Below are positions 17,622-27,346 of a stretch of 54,949 bases of DNA, piece after piece. Position numbers and translations under genes: made by a program. The notes beneath the pieces were generated by a model. The model did no database searches and was not told where the DNA came from. It saw only the letters and a list, made by a program, of their open reading frames with translations. How positions within the stretch are numbered: the stretch's first letter is position 1; the number at the start of each line of letters is the position of its first letter. The DNA is taken from positions 1 to 54,949 of the forward strand of contig JAERTE010000043.1 of NCBI GenBank assembly GCA_016845145.1, written 5' to 3'. The stretch comes from Rhodospirillaceae bacterium. Its GTDB lineage: Bacteria; Pseudomonadota; Alphaproteobacteria; Rhodospirillales; Casp-alpha2.

Positions 17622-18593
17622 CTACGTCGCCGTGATTGACTTCATGGCCGCCAATGCGTTTTCGTATTGGCGCGCCAGGTCGGCGACGCGCTCGGCCGCC
17701 GGCACGACCTCCTTGACGACGCCGATGCCCTGTCCACTGCCCCAAATGTCCTTCCAGGCTTTGGTTTTGGTCGATTCTCCTTCACCGAATTTCATCTTCA
17801 GGCCGCCTTCGCTCGGCAAGTTATCCGGATCAAGGCCGTTGGCTTCCAGTGTCGGGCGCAGGTAGTTGCCCCACACGCCGGTGAAATAGTTCGAGTAGAC
17901 AATATCTTCCGCACCGCACTCGGTGATCATCCGTTTGTAGGCGTCTTCGGCGTTGGCCTCTTCCGTGGCGATGAAGGGCGAGCCGATATAGGCCAGGTCA
18001 GCCCCCATGGCTTGGGCCGCCAAAATGGATTTTCCATTCGCGATGGAGCCCGACAGCAACAGCGGACCATCGAACCATTCCCTGATTTCCTGGACCAAGG
18101 CGAACGGCGACTGGGTGCCTGCGTGGCCGCCGGCGCCCGCGGCGACCGCTATAAGGCCGTCAGCGCCTTTCTCGATGGCCTTCTTGGCGAATCTGTTGTT
18201 GATGATGTCGTGCAAGGTGATGCCGCCGTAGGAGTGAATGGCGTCATTGACCTCGGGCCGGGCGCCCAGCGAAGTTATGACGATCGGCACCTTGTGCTTC
18301 ACGCAAAGCTCGACATCCTGCATCAGCCGCTCGTTGCTGCGATGCACGATCTGATTGACGGCATACGGGGCGGCAGGCGTATCGGGATTGGCCTGATTGT
18401 ATCGGTCGAGCTCTTCATTGATGCGCGTCAGCCATTGGTCCAACACTTCGATGGGACGCGCGTTCAGTGCGGGAAACGAACCGACGATGCCTGCCTTGCA
18501 TTCGGCCAGCAATAGATCGGGATTAGAAATGATAAACAGCGGCGCCGCGACGGCGGGCAGCCGCAAAGGATCGAACAGGGATGGCAGGCTCAT
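17622..18593 (-). CDS. Nitronate monooxygenase / 2-nitropropane dioxygenase-family enzyme
   Basis: A 323-residue FMN-dependent TIM-barrel protein of the nitronate monooxygenase family. Family features are PLFIISNPDL near the N-terminus, the conserved AAGAGGHAG with the active-site His, LSGSIANGKS, and the phosphate-binding AYIGSPFIAT. It would oxidise alkyl nitronates or a related toxic metabolite; many members have unknown natural substrates. There is no signal peptide. It stands alone, convergent with the DUF1127 gene and 30 bp from the lipoprotein gene's stop on its other side. Confidence 0.88.
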   Translation of the reverse strand: MSLPSLFDPLRLPAVAAPLFIISNPDLLLAECKAGIVGSFPALNARPIEVLDQWLTRINEELDRYNQANPDTPAAPYAVNQIVHRSNERLMQDVELCVKHKVPIVITSLGARPEVNDAIHSYGGITLHDIINNRFAKKAIEKGADGLIAVAAGAGGHAGTQSPFALVQEIREWFDGPLLLSGSIANGKSILAAQAMGADLAYIGSPFIATEEANAEDAYKRMITECGAEDIVYSNYFTGVWGNYLRPTLEANGLDPDNLPSEGGLKMKFGEGESTKTKAWKDIWGSGQGIGVVKEVVPAAERVADLARQYENALAAMKSITAT

Positions 18594-18623
18594 TGAATTC
18601 AGACCTTTATGTTGGGTGGAATA

Positions 18624-18971
18624 TCAGGCTTTTGCAGCAGGGGTGGGTTTCGGGGTGATCAATTTGTATCCCCTGTGCTGCAGGCAGCTCCTGTATAGGG
18701 TTTCGTAATTCTTTTTAGCGCCGTGTTGGCGCATGAGTGCATTGTATCCAGCCGCCTGATTTATGCCGCCCGCAGATGAACGAGGCTGAATAGCGAGCTC
18801 TTCCTCGGCAAGGTTTCGAGCACGGGAGCGGCAAGTAGCGCTGTCGACAGCCCATTGATCGGAAGTCATGCCCGGCTTGTACCAGGTTTTCTTCGTTGAT
18901 GCGCATCCACTGGCCACAAGGATAATTCCAAGAGCAGACAAGGTGAGTAAATGCCGTAACGATATAATCAT
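18624..18971 (-). CDS. Small lipoprotein, unknown
   Basis: A 115-residue lipoprotein. The N-terminus MIISLRHLLTLSALGIILVASGC has a signal peptide with lipobox A-S-G-C, so the mature Cys is lipid-attached and followed by Ala-Ser, which favours the outer membrane. The mature region has a WYKPGMTSDQW segment and two further cysteines (ATCRSRA and YRSCLQHRGY), a layout common in small alphaproteobacterial lipoproteins of unknown role. ATG 18971 is chosen because it is exactly where the signal peptide begins; the open frame extends 41 codons upstream without sense. Confidence 0.75.
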   Translation of the reverse strand: MIISLRHLLTLSALGIILVASGCASTKKTWYKPGMTSDQWAVDSATCRSRARNLAEEELAIQPRSSAGGINQAAGYNALMRQHGAKKNYETLYRSCLQHRGYKLITPKPTPAAKA

Positions 18972-19092
18972 GGCGCCTATGGTACCCGCTCGCGGGCATT
19001 CGTCAAAGGCTGCAATGCACCTTCGTCTGTCAACGGTACGAAGCGGAACCGTAGGACTTTCCACATCGTCCTTGAGACCGTAATCTGAGCGC

Positions 19093-19713
19093 ATGATTTC
19101 ATATGATCTCTATATCGCCTACGTGCTGGCGACCTCGGCACTGGTATTGATGCCCGGGCCCATTGTTACGTTGACCGTAGCCAATAGTTTGGCGCATGGC
19201 GCTGGACGCGGCGTGTTGACGGTGCTCGGATCTTCCGCCGGCACGGGGGTGCTTTTGGGGCTCGGTGCTCTCGGCATGGCTTGGATGTTGACGGCGCTCA
19301 GCGAATGGATTGTCTGGATTCGCTGGATCGGTGCAGCCTATTTAATTTTTTTAGGCATTAAACAATGGCGCGCCACGCCGGTCGACCTCAAGGACGCCCA
19401 CGCCGACAAAGGTCCGGTCGCCTCCGTGCTGTTGCACGGCTTTGTGGTCGCTGTCACCAATCCCAAGACCATCTTGTTCTATGTGGCCTTCTTTCCGCAA
19501 TTCCTGGATACCTCTCGTCCGCTTGGCCCGCAGTTGTGGTTGATGTGCCTGACTTTCGTGGTCATTGCGATGGTCCTCGATAGCGGTTACGCAATTCTCG
19601 CGGGACATTTGCGCCGGTGGTTGACCGGCTCCGAAAAAGGCCGGTTGCGCAACCGCATCACGGGCTCGCTGCTGATGATCACGGGCGCTGGGTTGGCGCT
19701 TGTCCGGCGCTGA
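19093..19713 (+). CDS. LysE/RhtB-family amino-acid exporter
   Basis: A 206-residue inner-membrane protein with about six transmembrane helices. The LysE family signature is seen near the start (ALVLMPGPIVTLTVANSLAHGAGRG) and in the middle (AYLIFLGIKQWR; GFVVAVTNPKTILFYVAFFPQFL). Such proteins export amino acids or homoserine lactone-like compounds by proton-coupled transport. The substrate is not predictable. It begins 121 bp from the divergent lipoprotein gene and ends convergently 14 bp from the WD40 gene. Confidence 0.9.
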   Translation: MISYDLYIAYVLATSALVLMPGPIVTLTVANSLAHGAGRGVLTVLGSSAGTGVLLGLGALGMAWMLTALSEWIVWIRWIGAAYLIFLGIKQWRATPVDLKDAHADKGPVASVLLHGFVVAVTNPKTILFYVAFFPQFLDTSRPLGPQLWLMCLTFVVIAMVLDSGYAILAGHLRRWLTGSEKGRLRNRITGSLLMITGAGLALVRR

Positions 19714-19727
19714 CATCCGACGCTGAT

Positions 19728-21212
19728 CTATTTGTGTTTATCCAGCGGTAGCCGGAATTGTCGCCGTTGGCGAATGGTCAAGCCCCGCGGCAATACGTTG
19801 CGCATAAGCTGTGCAAGCGTTGCAAGATTGTCGAAACTCTCATGACCAGCAGTCGGTTTGAGGTTCGCATCCCAAAGCCTTGCCGTGCCGTCCGCGCCTG
19901 CGCTCAGAATGTGTGAGCCCCCGGCGCTGAACCTGAGCGTGCCAACGGCATTCCGGTGACCGCGCATGGTGGTGATGGGTTTGCCGTTTGCCGCATGCCA
20001 CAGCCGTACAGACCAATCTGCGGAAGCCGTGGCAATGCGTTTTCCATCTGGGCTGAAGCGCGCATCATTGACCCACGCCCTATGACCGGCAAGTGTCGCC
20101 ATGACCTTGCCGGTGCGGACATCCCAAATTTTGGCCGTCGAGTCGCGCGACGCCGTTACAATTGTTTCGCCGTTAGGGCTGAATGCCGCCGTATTGACCC
20201 AACCTGCATGCCCGTCAAGGACAGCGATCTCCTCACCGTGCGCCGTATTCCATATACGGGCCTTATTGTCTCTCGACGCACTCACCACCATGTGCCCGTC
20301 AGGGCTGAATGTTGCCGCTAAAACAGCATCACGATGTCCACGCATAATGGCGAGCGGAGCCGTGACGGCCGTATCCCATATGCGCAGCGTTCCGTCGTGC
20401 GACGCGGTGAGCAGGCGGCCCGTGTTCGCATCGAATGATACTGAAACGACCTTATCCGTGTGTCCTTTCAATATCGAAAGAGGTTGGCCTGTAACCGGAC
20501 TCCAAATGCGGACCGTGCCATCATAGGCGGCGGACGCCAAATGATTGCCGCCCGGGCTGTAGGCAACTGCCGCGACTTTGCCCTTATGACCTTCAAGAAT
20601 ATGCGTGTTCAACCCGTTGTGGGCATTCCAGAGCCGGACGGTATTGTCGAAAGATGCCGTTGCCAGCTGGTTGCCGTCAGGACTGAACGCGCCCGCCCAA
20701 ACCTCTCGTTGATGCCCCGTTAATTCATGGATCATAGCGCCGTTATGGGCATCCCAGAGCCGTGCCGTCCGGTCCGACGAGGTGGTGAGTAATCGGTTGC
20801 CGTCAGGGCTGAAACGGGTCGATCTGACATAGGCGAAGTGAGCATCCAGCGTCAGTTGTTCGCGCCGGGCAAGGTGAGCGTCACGGAGAACGGATAACAC
20901 GTCGTCATGGATGGCCGGCGCACCGTACCGATGAGCCTCTAGGGCGAAAAGTGCTGCACTTACCGGATCGGCTTCACGCACCAAGTGTTTTGCGTGCGCG
21001 AGCAATTCGCGGGGATCGACGCGGTTGTCGACGACGAGTTCCGGGCCGCGGGGGCGAATGTCAGCGGGCTTGGGTTGAATGCGCTCAGGCCGAGAAGGTG
21101 CCCCGCGATTGACGGCCCCATATACAATAATCGCCAACGAAAGCACGATACCACCGACGACTTTGAAGGCTAGTTTCTTCGATTGCGCTTGATATTTGGC
21201 GTTGTCCGCCAT
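19728..21212 (-). CDS. Membrane-anchored WD40 repeat protein
   Basis: A 494-residue protein with an N-terminal transmembrane helix (about residues 15-33), a short helical region, then eight WD40-type repeats. Each repeat shows the F-SPDG-x-x-(L/I)-x-(T/S)-AS-x-D-x-T-x-(R/K)-(L/I)-W pattern, for example FSPDGNQLATASFDNTVRLW. The repeats are very similar to each other, suggesting recent duplication, and would make a closed beta-propeller on the periplasmic or cytoplasmic face. No enzymatic domain is attached. ATG 21212 is preferred over 21257 because AAAGG precedes it and the hydrophobic helix starts close by. Partner proteins cannot be told. Confidence 0.88.
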   Translation of the reverse strand: MADNAKYQAQSKKLAFKVVGGIVLSLAIIVYGAVNRGAPSRPERIQPKPADIRPRGPELVVDNRVDPRELLAHAKHLVREADPVSAALFALEAHRYGAPAIHDDVLSVLRDAHLARREQLTLDAHFAYVRSTRFSPDGNRLLTTSSDRTARLWDAHNGAMIHELTGHQREVWAGAFSPDGNQLATASFDNTVRLWNAHNGLNTHILEGHKGKVAAVAYSPGGNHLASAAYDGTVRIWSPVTGQPLSILKGHTDKVVSVSFDANTGRLLTASHDGTLRIWDTAVTAPLAIMRGHRDAVLAATFSPDGHMVVSASRDNKARIWNTAHGEEIAVLDGHAGWVNTAAFSPNGETIVTASRDSTAKIWDVRTGKVMATLAGHRAWVNDARFSPDGKRIATASADWSVRLWHAANGKPITTMRGHRNAVGTLRFSAGGSHILSAGADGTARLWDANLKPTAGHESFDNLATLAQLMRNVLPRGLTIRQRRQFRLPLDKHK

Positions 21213-21381
21213 GGCCGCCTTTCCAGCTATGTTCGCGTCTCTGCATGATAGCCGCAATTTGGGAATTCCGTTGTCGATTTATCTTGTCTGATCGAGATGT
21301 TCAACAAGCCTTGCTCCACCCGGTGGCCTGGGCTAAACCCCTTGCAATTCTGCCAATGATTGGATTTTTCAGGAGCCTGAT

Positions 21382-22779
21382 ATGCCCTTTGATGACTACA
21401 TCGTCGCCGATATGGACCTCGCCGAATGGGGCGCCAAGGAAATCGACATCGCCGAAACCGAAATGCCCGGCCTTGTCTCCATCCGTGAAGAATACAAGGC
21501 AAGCCAGCCTTTGAAGGGCGCGCGCATCGCGGGTTCCTTGCACATGACCATTCAAACAGCGGTGCTGATCCAGAGCCTGAAGGCTTTGGGCGCCGACATC
21601 CGCTGGGCGTCGTGCAACATCTACTCAACGCAGGACCACGCCGCAGCGGCCATTGCCGCCGACGGCATTCCGGTGTTTGCCGTAAAGGGTGAATCGCTTG
21701 AGGAATACTGGGAGTACGCCCACAAGATTTTTGAATGGTCCGATGGCGGTACGCCGAACATGATTTTGGATGATGGCGGCGACGCGACGCTGATGGTGCA
21801 CCTCGGTATCAAGGCGGAGAAAGATATCTCGGTGCTCGATAATCCTGGCAGTGAAGAAGAAGAAGTTTTATTCGCAGCGATCAAAAAACGCGTCGCTGAG
21901 AAGCCTGGCTGGTATTCGGAATTGGGCAAAAACATCAAGGGTGTCACCGAAGAGACCACCACCGGCGTACATCGGTTGCAGGAAATGGCCAATGACGGCT
22001 CACTGCTGTTCCCGGCCATCAATGTGAACGATTCGGTGACCAAATCCAAATTCGACAATAAGTACGGCTGTCGTGAAAGCCTGGTGGACGGCGTTCGCCG
22101 AGCTACCGATGTGATGATGGCGGGCAAGGTCGCCGTGGTTGCCGGTTATGGCGACGTCGGTAAGGGCTCGGCGGAAAGCCTGCGCAGCGCCGGGTGCCGG
22201 GTGCTGGTCACCGAGATCGATCCGATTTGCGCTTTGCAGGCCTGCATGGAAGGTTTCGAGGTCGTGACCATGGAAGAAGCCGCACCGCGCGGTGATCTCT
22301 TCGTCACCACGACCGGCAATATCGATATCATCACTGTCGATCACGTGCGGGCCATGAAAGACCGTGCCATCGTATGCAACATCGGACACTTCGATAACGA
22401 AATCCAGGTCGCCGGTCTGAAGAATTTCAAGTGGACCAATATCAAGGCCCAGGTCGATGAGATCGAATTGCCGGATGGCAAACGCATCATCTTGCTGGCC
22501 GAGGGCCGCCTGGTAAACCTGGGCTGTGCCACTGGCCACCCGAGCTTTGTCATGTCGGCGTCGTTCACCAACCAGGTCTTGGCGCAGATGGAAATCTGGG
22601 AGAACCCTGGAAAATACGACAACAACGTCTTCGTATTGCCTAAGCATCTCGACGAAAAGGTGGCGATGCTGCACCTGGAGAAACTTGGCGCCAATCTGAG
22701 CAAGCTGAGCCAGGAGCAGGCCGACTATATCGGCGTCACAACCCAGGGCCCATTCAAACCGGAAGCTTACCGCTACTAG
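21382..22779 (+). CDS. ahcY: Adenosylhomocysteinase (S-adenosylhomocysteine hydrolase)
   Basis: A 465-residue full-length enzyme. Hallmarks: [17 protein letters not shown], the catalytic lysine and Asp in [21 protein letters not shown], the NAD-binding [17 protein letters not shown], and the C-terminal PFKPEAYRY. It splits S-adenosylhomocysteine to adenosine and homocysteine, relieving product inhibition of methyltransferases and feeding methionine recycling. A strong AGGAG lies 6 bp upstream of the ATG. The 169 bp leader was inspected for known SAH/SAM riboswitch motifs and none was recognised. A strong hairpin follows the gene. Confidence 0.97.
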   Translation: MPFDDYIVADMDLAEWGAKEIDIAETEMPGLVSIREEYKASQPLKGARIAGSLHMTIQTAVLIQSLKALGADIRWASCNIYSTQDHAAAAIAADGIPVFAVKGESLEEYWEYAHKIFEWSDGGTPNMILDDGGDATLMVHLGIKAEKDISVLDNPGSEEEEVLFAAIKKRVAEKPGWYSELGKNIKGVTEETTTGVHRLQEMANDGSLLFPAINVNDSVTKSKFDNKYGCRESLVDGVRRATDVMMAGKVAVVAGYGDVGKGSAESLRSAGCRVLVTEIDPICALQACMEGFEVVTMEEAAPRGDLFVTTTGNIDIITVDHVRAMKDRAIVCNIGHFDNEIQVAGLKNFKWTNIKAQVDEIELPDGKRIILLAEGRLVNLGCATGHPSFVMSASFTNQVLAQMEIWENPGKYDNNVFVLPKHLDEKVAMLHLEKLGANLSKLSQEQADYIGVTTQGPFKPEAYRY

Positions 22780-22793
22780 GTTTGTAAAATTCA

Positions 22794-22823
22794 CGGCGTC
22801 ATCAAAAAGAGTTGATGACGCCG
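22794..22823 (+). terminator. Strong hairpin after ahcY
   Basis: CGGCGTCATCAA (22794-22805) pairs perfectly with TTGATGACGCCG (22812-22823) across a 6-base loop, 15 bp after the ahcY stop. There is no clear T-run after it, so it may act with Rho or protect the transcript end. Confidence 0.55.
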
Positions 22824-22893
22824 CCCTCGGGTTGTTCGTTCATCCGAATTGGTGCGACACTCTTTTCTCCATCACGGAGAAGAGGGGGCGCAC

Positions 22894-23709
22894 ATGTGCC
22901 GCTGGCTGGCCTATGCCGGACCGCCGATTTATCTCGATAGCCTGATCTTGAAACCTGAACGGTCGCTGGTGACGCAGAGCCACCATGCCAGCAAAGGAGC
23001 GACGGCGATCAATGCTGATGGCTTCGGCATCGGCTGGTATGGTGAAAAGCCCGAACCTGGCGTCTATCGCGACATCCTGCCGGCTTGGAACGACTCCAAC
23101 CTTAAGAGTATGGCAGCACAAGTGCGCTCAGGGCTGTTTTTCGGCCATGTTCGGGCAACAACAGGTACCGCCGTGACCAAAGTGAATTGTCATCCGTTCA
23201 CGCATGGCCGTTATTTGTTTATGCATAACGGTGCCATCGGCGGCTTTGATCGGGTGCGGCGATCCCTAATGATGGCCGTGGCACCCGAGTTGTTTCCATT
23301 GTTGCAAGGCAGTACCGATAGCGAGATTTTCTTCTATTTGATGCTGACCAATGGATTGGAAGACGGCCCAGAGAAAGCCTTCCAGGCAACCGTGGCGCAG
23401 GTGCTCCAGCAGATGCAAGGTGCCGGCGTTGACGAGAGGTTCGCAATGACCGCGGCCCTCAGTGATGGCGAAACGATTTATGCTTTGCGCTACGCTAGCG
23501 ATGGTGCGCCGCCGAGCCTTTACTACGGGATAGGTCCAAAACCCTTAGGAGAGCTGGGCGTTTCGGCGCAGCCAACCAATAACACCTGCCTGATTGTCTC
23601 CGAGCCATTGGATGAGATGCGTGACCAGTGGCAAAAAGTTCCGCCACAACACATGCTCATCTCGAGTGTGGACGGAATCGGCGTATTTCCTTTTGAGCCA
23701 GGCACTTAA
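22894..23709 (+). CDS. Class II glutamine amidotransferase (EgtC/YafJ-like)
   Basis: A 271-residue N-terminal nucleophile amidotransferase. The protein begins MCRWLAYAG, so Cys2 becomes the N-terminal nucleophile after Met removal; other signatures are NADGFGIGWY, FFGHVRATTGT, NCHPFTHGRYLFMHNGAI and STDSEIFFYLML. It hydrolyses a gamma-glutamyl or glutamine amide. Stand-alone members include EgtC of ergothioneine synthesis, but no other egt genes are in the window. ATG 22894 is required to place Cys at position 2; an upstream in-frame ATG at 22849 would bury it. A GAGGGGG-rich ribosome site precedes it. Confidence 0.88.
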   Translation: MCRWLAYAGPPIYLDSLILKPERSLVTQSHHASKGATAINADGFGIGWYGEKPEPGVYRDILPAWNDSNLKSMAAQVRSGLFFGHVRATTGTAVTKVNCHPFTHGRYLFMHNGAIGGFDRVRRSLMMAVAPELFPLLQGSTDSEIFFYLMLTNGLEDGPEKAFQATVAQVLQQMQGAGVDERFAMTAALSDGETIYALRYASDGAPPSLYYGIGPKPLGELGVSAQPTNNTCLIVSEPLDEMRDQWQKVPPQHMLISSVDGIGVFPFEPGT

Positions 23710-23771
23710 TCGCGCTCAGTTAAGTATGCTCGGTCCTTGCCCACGCCGCTGCGCAGTGGCTAAATGGCGGC

Positions 23772-26372
23772 ATGGATATTGGTGCAGTATTGAAAACCAC
23801 GGACCCGGCGTTGTTGGCGGCTTTTGGCGCCGGATTTGTCGCATTCGTGTTGCTGATTCTGTATATCATGCAGCGCGCTCGCGTGCGCGAGGTGATGTCG
23901 GAGCGCGACCGACTTGAAGGAGTGGCCACCCGCGCCCGGGAAATTCTCGCCACCGCACCGGACGGTATTTTCCTTTGGGATCATCTGCTTGGCGGCATCA
24001 CCTGTTCGCGCCGGCTCGCCGTGCTGCTGGGGTTGGAGGCCGGCACCCAAGCCCGTTACGACGATATTCGCGCTAAGTTCGATGAGGAAACCCTAGCCCG
24101 GCTGGAGCGTCATGTTTCGGGGTTGCGTGGAAACGGCACGCCGTTTGATGCTTTGTTGCCACTGGGTGACCGTCTATTGCAGGCGGTCGGTGCGCGGGCG
24201 GAAACCGAAGACGGACAATCGGTGGCCGATATCGTCTGGATGCGCGATGTGACGGCGGTTCGAGGTGAGGCCGGCGATGTGCCATCTGCAACCGCGACAG
24301 ATGCGCCGCCGCGCGCCAACATTTCCGGTCTCGACGATCGGCATCTGACGGCTCTGTTGGATGCCATGCCGTTTCCGATATGGTTGCGCGACTCCGGGCT
24401 CAAGCTGGCGTTCGTCAATCGCGCTGGCGAGGGTATCGCCAAGGGCGAGCCGGAAATGGCGATGCAGGCGCGCGGCAGCGGGCAGGCCGTGAGCGAGCGT
24501 CATCTGATTGACAAGGATGGCCGCGCCAACTTGATGGATATCACCGAGGTGCCACTGGGTCAGTTGGGCACGGACGGAGAAACGACGGGCGGGACGGTTG
24601 GCTTCGCCGTTGATCGCACGGAACGCGAGGAGGCGGAAAGCGCGCTGAAGCAAAAGTCGGCAGCGCGTGATGCGGTGTTCGAGACCTTAGGCTCGGCGGT
24701 GGCCATATTCGGCGGCGACAAACGCCTGGAGTTCTTCACCCGCGCCTACGCCCGGCTTTGGTCATTGGATGCGAACTGGCTGCAGGAAGCACCCGAATTC
24801 GGCGAGGTTCTGGAAAAACTGCGCGAGGCCCGGCAATTGCCTGAAGTCGCTGACTTCCGCGCCTTCAAGGCGGAAAGCATTGCCCTGTTCAGTGCCTTGC
24901 AATCTGCCGAGACTGATATGATGCATCTGCCTGACGGGCGCGCCGTTCGCCGTACCACTGCACCGCATGGTGATGGCGGTCTCGCATTTGCCTTCGAGGA
25001 TTTGAGCGAACAACTGCAGTTGGAACGCTCGGTCAACGAGCTCAGCGCTGTACAACGCGAGACTCTCGACAACCTGCACGAAGGCGTGGCGGTGTTCGGA
25101 AGCGACGGCAAGCTGAAGCTTTCCAACCCGGTTTACGCCCGGCTGTGGGGTTTGGACGAAGACGCGTTGATCGAGGCGCCGCATATCTCCGAGGTGGTCG
25201 AGAAAACGCGGTCCATGGTGCCACCGCCTGAAGGCACCGAGCGCTGGGCCGACGACGCCTGGACAGCGCAGCGTGACCTCACTGTCACGCGACTGCTGTC
25301 ACGGGCCGCGACACAGGGCCAGCAACGGCTGACCAGTGGTACGGTCATTGATTTCGCCACCGTGCCGTTGCCGGATGGAGCGGTACTGCTGTCGTACCTG
25401 GATGTTACCGACGGTGCACGGGTCGAGAATGCCTTGCGCCAGCAAGCGATTGCCTACCGCGAAGCTGACCGCATGAAATCGGAGTTTATCGCCAACGTGT
25501 CGCATGAAGTGCGCACACCGATGAACACCATCATCGGGTTCGCCGATATGTTGAGCCAAAACTATTTCGGCGACCTGAACCCGCGTCAGCAGGACTATGC
25601 AATAGGCATCCTCAATACATCGCGCGGATTGGTATCGATCATCGGCGATATTTTGGACCTTGCTTCCATTGAGGCGGGCCAGTTGGAATTGCAGCGCGAA
25701 ACCTTTGATGCGCACGCCATGCTGGTTGCCGCGCTCAATCTCATTCAAGAACGCGCACGCCGCAAGGAGTTGAAAGTGACCTTCGATTGCCCCACCGACA
25801 TCGGTTGGATGGTGGCTGACGAGCGGCGCTTAAAGCAGGTGGTGTTCAACCTTCTGTCCAACGCCATTACCTACACGCCGCCGCGAGGCAGCTTGCGCCT
25901 GGAAGCGCGCCGTGACGGTGATGAGATCGTGGTTTCCGTATCCGATACCGGTGTCGGCATTCCTACTGAGGCGCGCGAGCGGGTGTTCGAGGCTTTCGAA
26001 AAAGGTGACGAAGCACGTACTGAGTCGGCAGAAGCAACGGATGCCGGGGTTGGTTTGGGACTGACCATCGTGAAGAATTTTGTTGAGTTGCATAAAGGCC
26101 AGGTAGAGGTGAAGTCGCAATCAGGCCGGGGCACAACCGTAACCTGCTATATACCCGCCGGCCACCTGGGTGGCAGTGTTGAGACGGCGGAAGCCCGCCC
26201 GGCGCTTGATATGAGTGAGGCGCAACGCCCGGAATCGATACCGGAACCGATTTCCGGATCGACACCGGAGGCCAAAGCCGGTCCTGAACCAGAGCCCGCA
26301 TCAGATCCCACAGAAGACCTTGAAGAGCCCACCGGTGATCTCAACGACGTGTTTCCCAAGTCCGACGCTTGA
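23772..26372 (+). CDS. PAS-domain sensor histidine kinase
   Basis: An 866-residue kinase with one N-terminal membrane helix (about 13-34), no large periplasmic loop, and at least three PAS-like regions (about 50-150, 190-290, 300-540, with paired repeats such as ARLWSLDANWL and ARLWGLDEDAL). The HisKA box has H578 in NVSHEVRTPMN; the ATPase domain has the N box at N697, G1 in DTGVGIP near 725 and G2 in GVGLGLTIVKNF. A Pro/Glu-rich tail of about 65 residues follows. It senses a cytoplasmic or membrane signal of unknown nature; no response regulator is adjacent. The overall plan resembles alphaproteobacterial PAS_7 kinases. Confidence 0.9.
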   Translation: MDIGAVLKTTDPALLAAFGAGFVAFVLLILYIMQRARVREVMSERDRLEGVATRAREILATAPDGIFLWDHLLGGITCSRRLAVLLGLEAGTQARYDDIRAKFDEETLARLERHVSGLRGNGTPFDALLPLGDRLLQAVGARAETEDGQSVADIVWMRDVTAVRGEAGDVPSATATDAPPRANISGLDDRHLTALLDAMPFPIWLRDSGLKLAFVNRAGEGIAKGEPEMAMQARGSGQAVSERHLIDKDGRANLMDITEVPLGQLGTDGETTGGTVGFAVDRTEREEAESALKQKSAARDAVFETLGSAVAIFGGDKRLEFFTRAYARLWSLDANWLQEAPEFGEVLEKLREARQLPEVADFRAFKAESIALFSALQSAETDMMHLPDGRAVRRTTAPHGDGGLAFAFEDLSEQLQLERSVNELSAVQRETLDNLHEGVAVFGSDGKLKLSNPVYARLWGLDEDALIEAPHISEVVEKTRSMVPPPEGTERWADDAWTAQRDLTVTRLLSRAATQGQQRLTSGTVIDFATVPLPDGAVLLSYLDVTDGARVENALRQQAIAYREADRMKSEFIANVSHEVRTPMNTIIGFADMLSQNYFGDLNPRQQDYAIGILNTSRGLVSIIGDILDLASIEAGQLELQRETFDAHAMLVAALNLIQERARRKELKVTFDCPTDIGWMVADERRLKQVVFNLLSNAITYTPPRGSLRLEARRDGDEIVVSVSDTGVGIPTEARERVFEAFEKGDEARTESAEATDAGVGLGLTIVKNFVELHKGQVEVKSQSGRGTTVTCYIPAGHLGGSVETAEARPALDMSEAQRPESIPEPISGSTPEAKAGPEPEPASDPTEDLEEPTGDLNDVFPKSDA

Positions 26373-26407
26373 CCCCACGCGGGTCCGCCACCTAACATCC
26401 GCATCTT

Positions 26408-26426
26408 AAATATCACTGAAATATCA
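26408..26426 (+). promoter_or_regulatory. Direct repeat upstream of the catabolic operon
   Basis: AAATATCA occurs at 26408-26415 and again at 26419-26426, 11 bp apart (one helical turn), 21 bp before the first gene of the nine-gene operon. It is a possible operator for the GntR regulator encoded as the second gene. Weak evidence. Confidence 0.3.
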
Positions 26427-26446
26427 GGGCCGATAGGGCATCTGAC

Positions 26447-27331
26447 ATGGAGATTGCCGTGAGCAACGAGTCCGATCGCAAGAAACGTACAATCACCGAG
26501 ATTCGCAACTCCAAGACCACTGGCGAGAAGATGGTCTATATGTCGGTGCCGGATTATACGTCGGCGCAATGGGCCGAAATGGCTGGTGTGGATGTGGCGG
26601 TCGTCGGCGATAGCTTGGCAATGATCGCGCATGGGCACCCTAACACCATCCCCGCCACCATGGATATGATGGTGCTGCACAGCCAAGCGGTGCGTCGGGG
26701 TGCGCCTCATACATTCGTGCTCGGCTGCATGCCGTACCAGAGTTACAACACCGTCGAGCGCGCGCTCACCAATGCGACCCGGTTTATGCAAGATGCCGGC
26801 TGTGACGCGGTGAAGCCACAGGGCGGTAAGTCGCAGACGCATATCCTGAAAGCGCTTGTCGATGCCGGTGTTCCCACCGCCTCGCATATTGGTTTGACGC
26901 CACACACGGTGGCCATGTTCGGTGGTTTCAAGATCCAAGGCCGCACGCCGGAGGCTGCCATGAAGATCCTGGAAGATGCTTTCGCCATACAAGATGCGGG
27001 TTGCTTCATGCTGGAGTTCGAGGCGGTGCCCGGCAAAATCGCCAAGCTGATCTCAGAGCAATTGGACATTCCGACAATCGGCATCGGAGCGGGCGTCGGC
27101 ACCGACGGGCAGATCTTGCTGGGGTATGACTTGTTGGGCGTGTTTACCGACTTCAAACCTAAGTTCACCAAGCGCTACGCCAAGTTGACGGAGGTCGCTG
27201 TCGGCGGCATCCGGGAATACGTCAAAGAGGTGAAAGAAGGAAGCTTCCCCGATGATGACCATACCTATGGTGTCGACGACGCAGTATTTGATGAATTCGC
27301 GACCATGGTGGAAAAGCGAAAACAGATTTAG
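26447..27331 (+). CDS. PanB-like (ketopantoate hydroxymethyltransferase fold) protein with altered metal site
   Basis: A 294-residue barrel protein clearly related to PanB: VVGDSLAM, QAVRRGAP, GLTPHTVAMFGGFKIQGR, LEFEAVP, and TIGIGAG. Comparison with E. coli PanB residues shows D45 kept (D55 here), K112 kept (K123) and E181 kept (E192). D84 becomes C94 (GCMPY for ADLPF), and E114 becomes Q125 (VKPQGG for VKIEGG). The TAYDY motif is also changed (SVPDY). The magnesium site is therefore probably altered. No panC is nearby, and the gene opens a catabolic operon, so a different lyase or transferase reaction is plausible. Standard annotation would be panB. Confidence 0.8.
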   Translation: MEIAVSNESDRKKRTITEIRNSKTTGEKMVYMSVPDYTSAQWAEMAGVDVAVVGDSLAMIAHGHPNTIPATMDMMVLHSQAVRRGAPHTFVLGCMPYQSYNTVERALTNATRFMQDAGCDAVKPQGGKSQTHILKALVDAGVPTASHIGLTPHTVAMFGGFKIQGRTPEAAMKILEDAFAIQDAGCFMLEFEAVPGKIAKLISEQLDIPTIGIGAGVGTDGQILLGYDLLGVFTDFKPKFTKRYAKLTEVAVGGIREYVKEVKEGSFPDDDHTYGVDDAVFDEFATMVEKRKQI

Positions 27332-27346
27332 AGGCGAACCTCGGAT

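Noticed and set aside
21258..21381. A SAM or SAH riboswitch in the ahcY leader
   Set aside because: The leader was read for the conserved motifs and hairpins of the known SAH and SAM riboswitch classes and none was found. A covariance search could still decide; a significant hit would overturn this.
23704..23725. ACTTAA/TTAAGT inverted repeat after the amidotransferase gene as a terminator
   Set aside because: The stem is six weak pairs with a 10-base loop and no T-tract.
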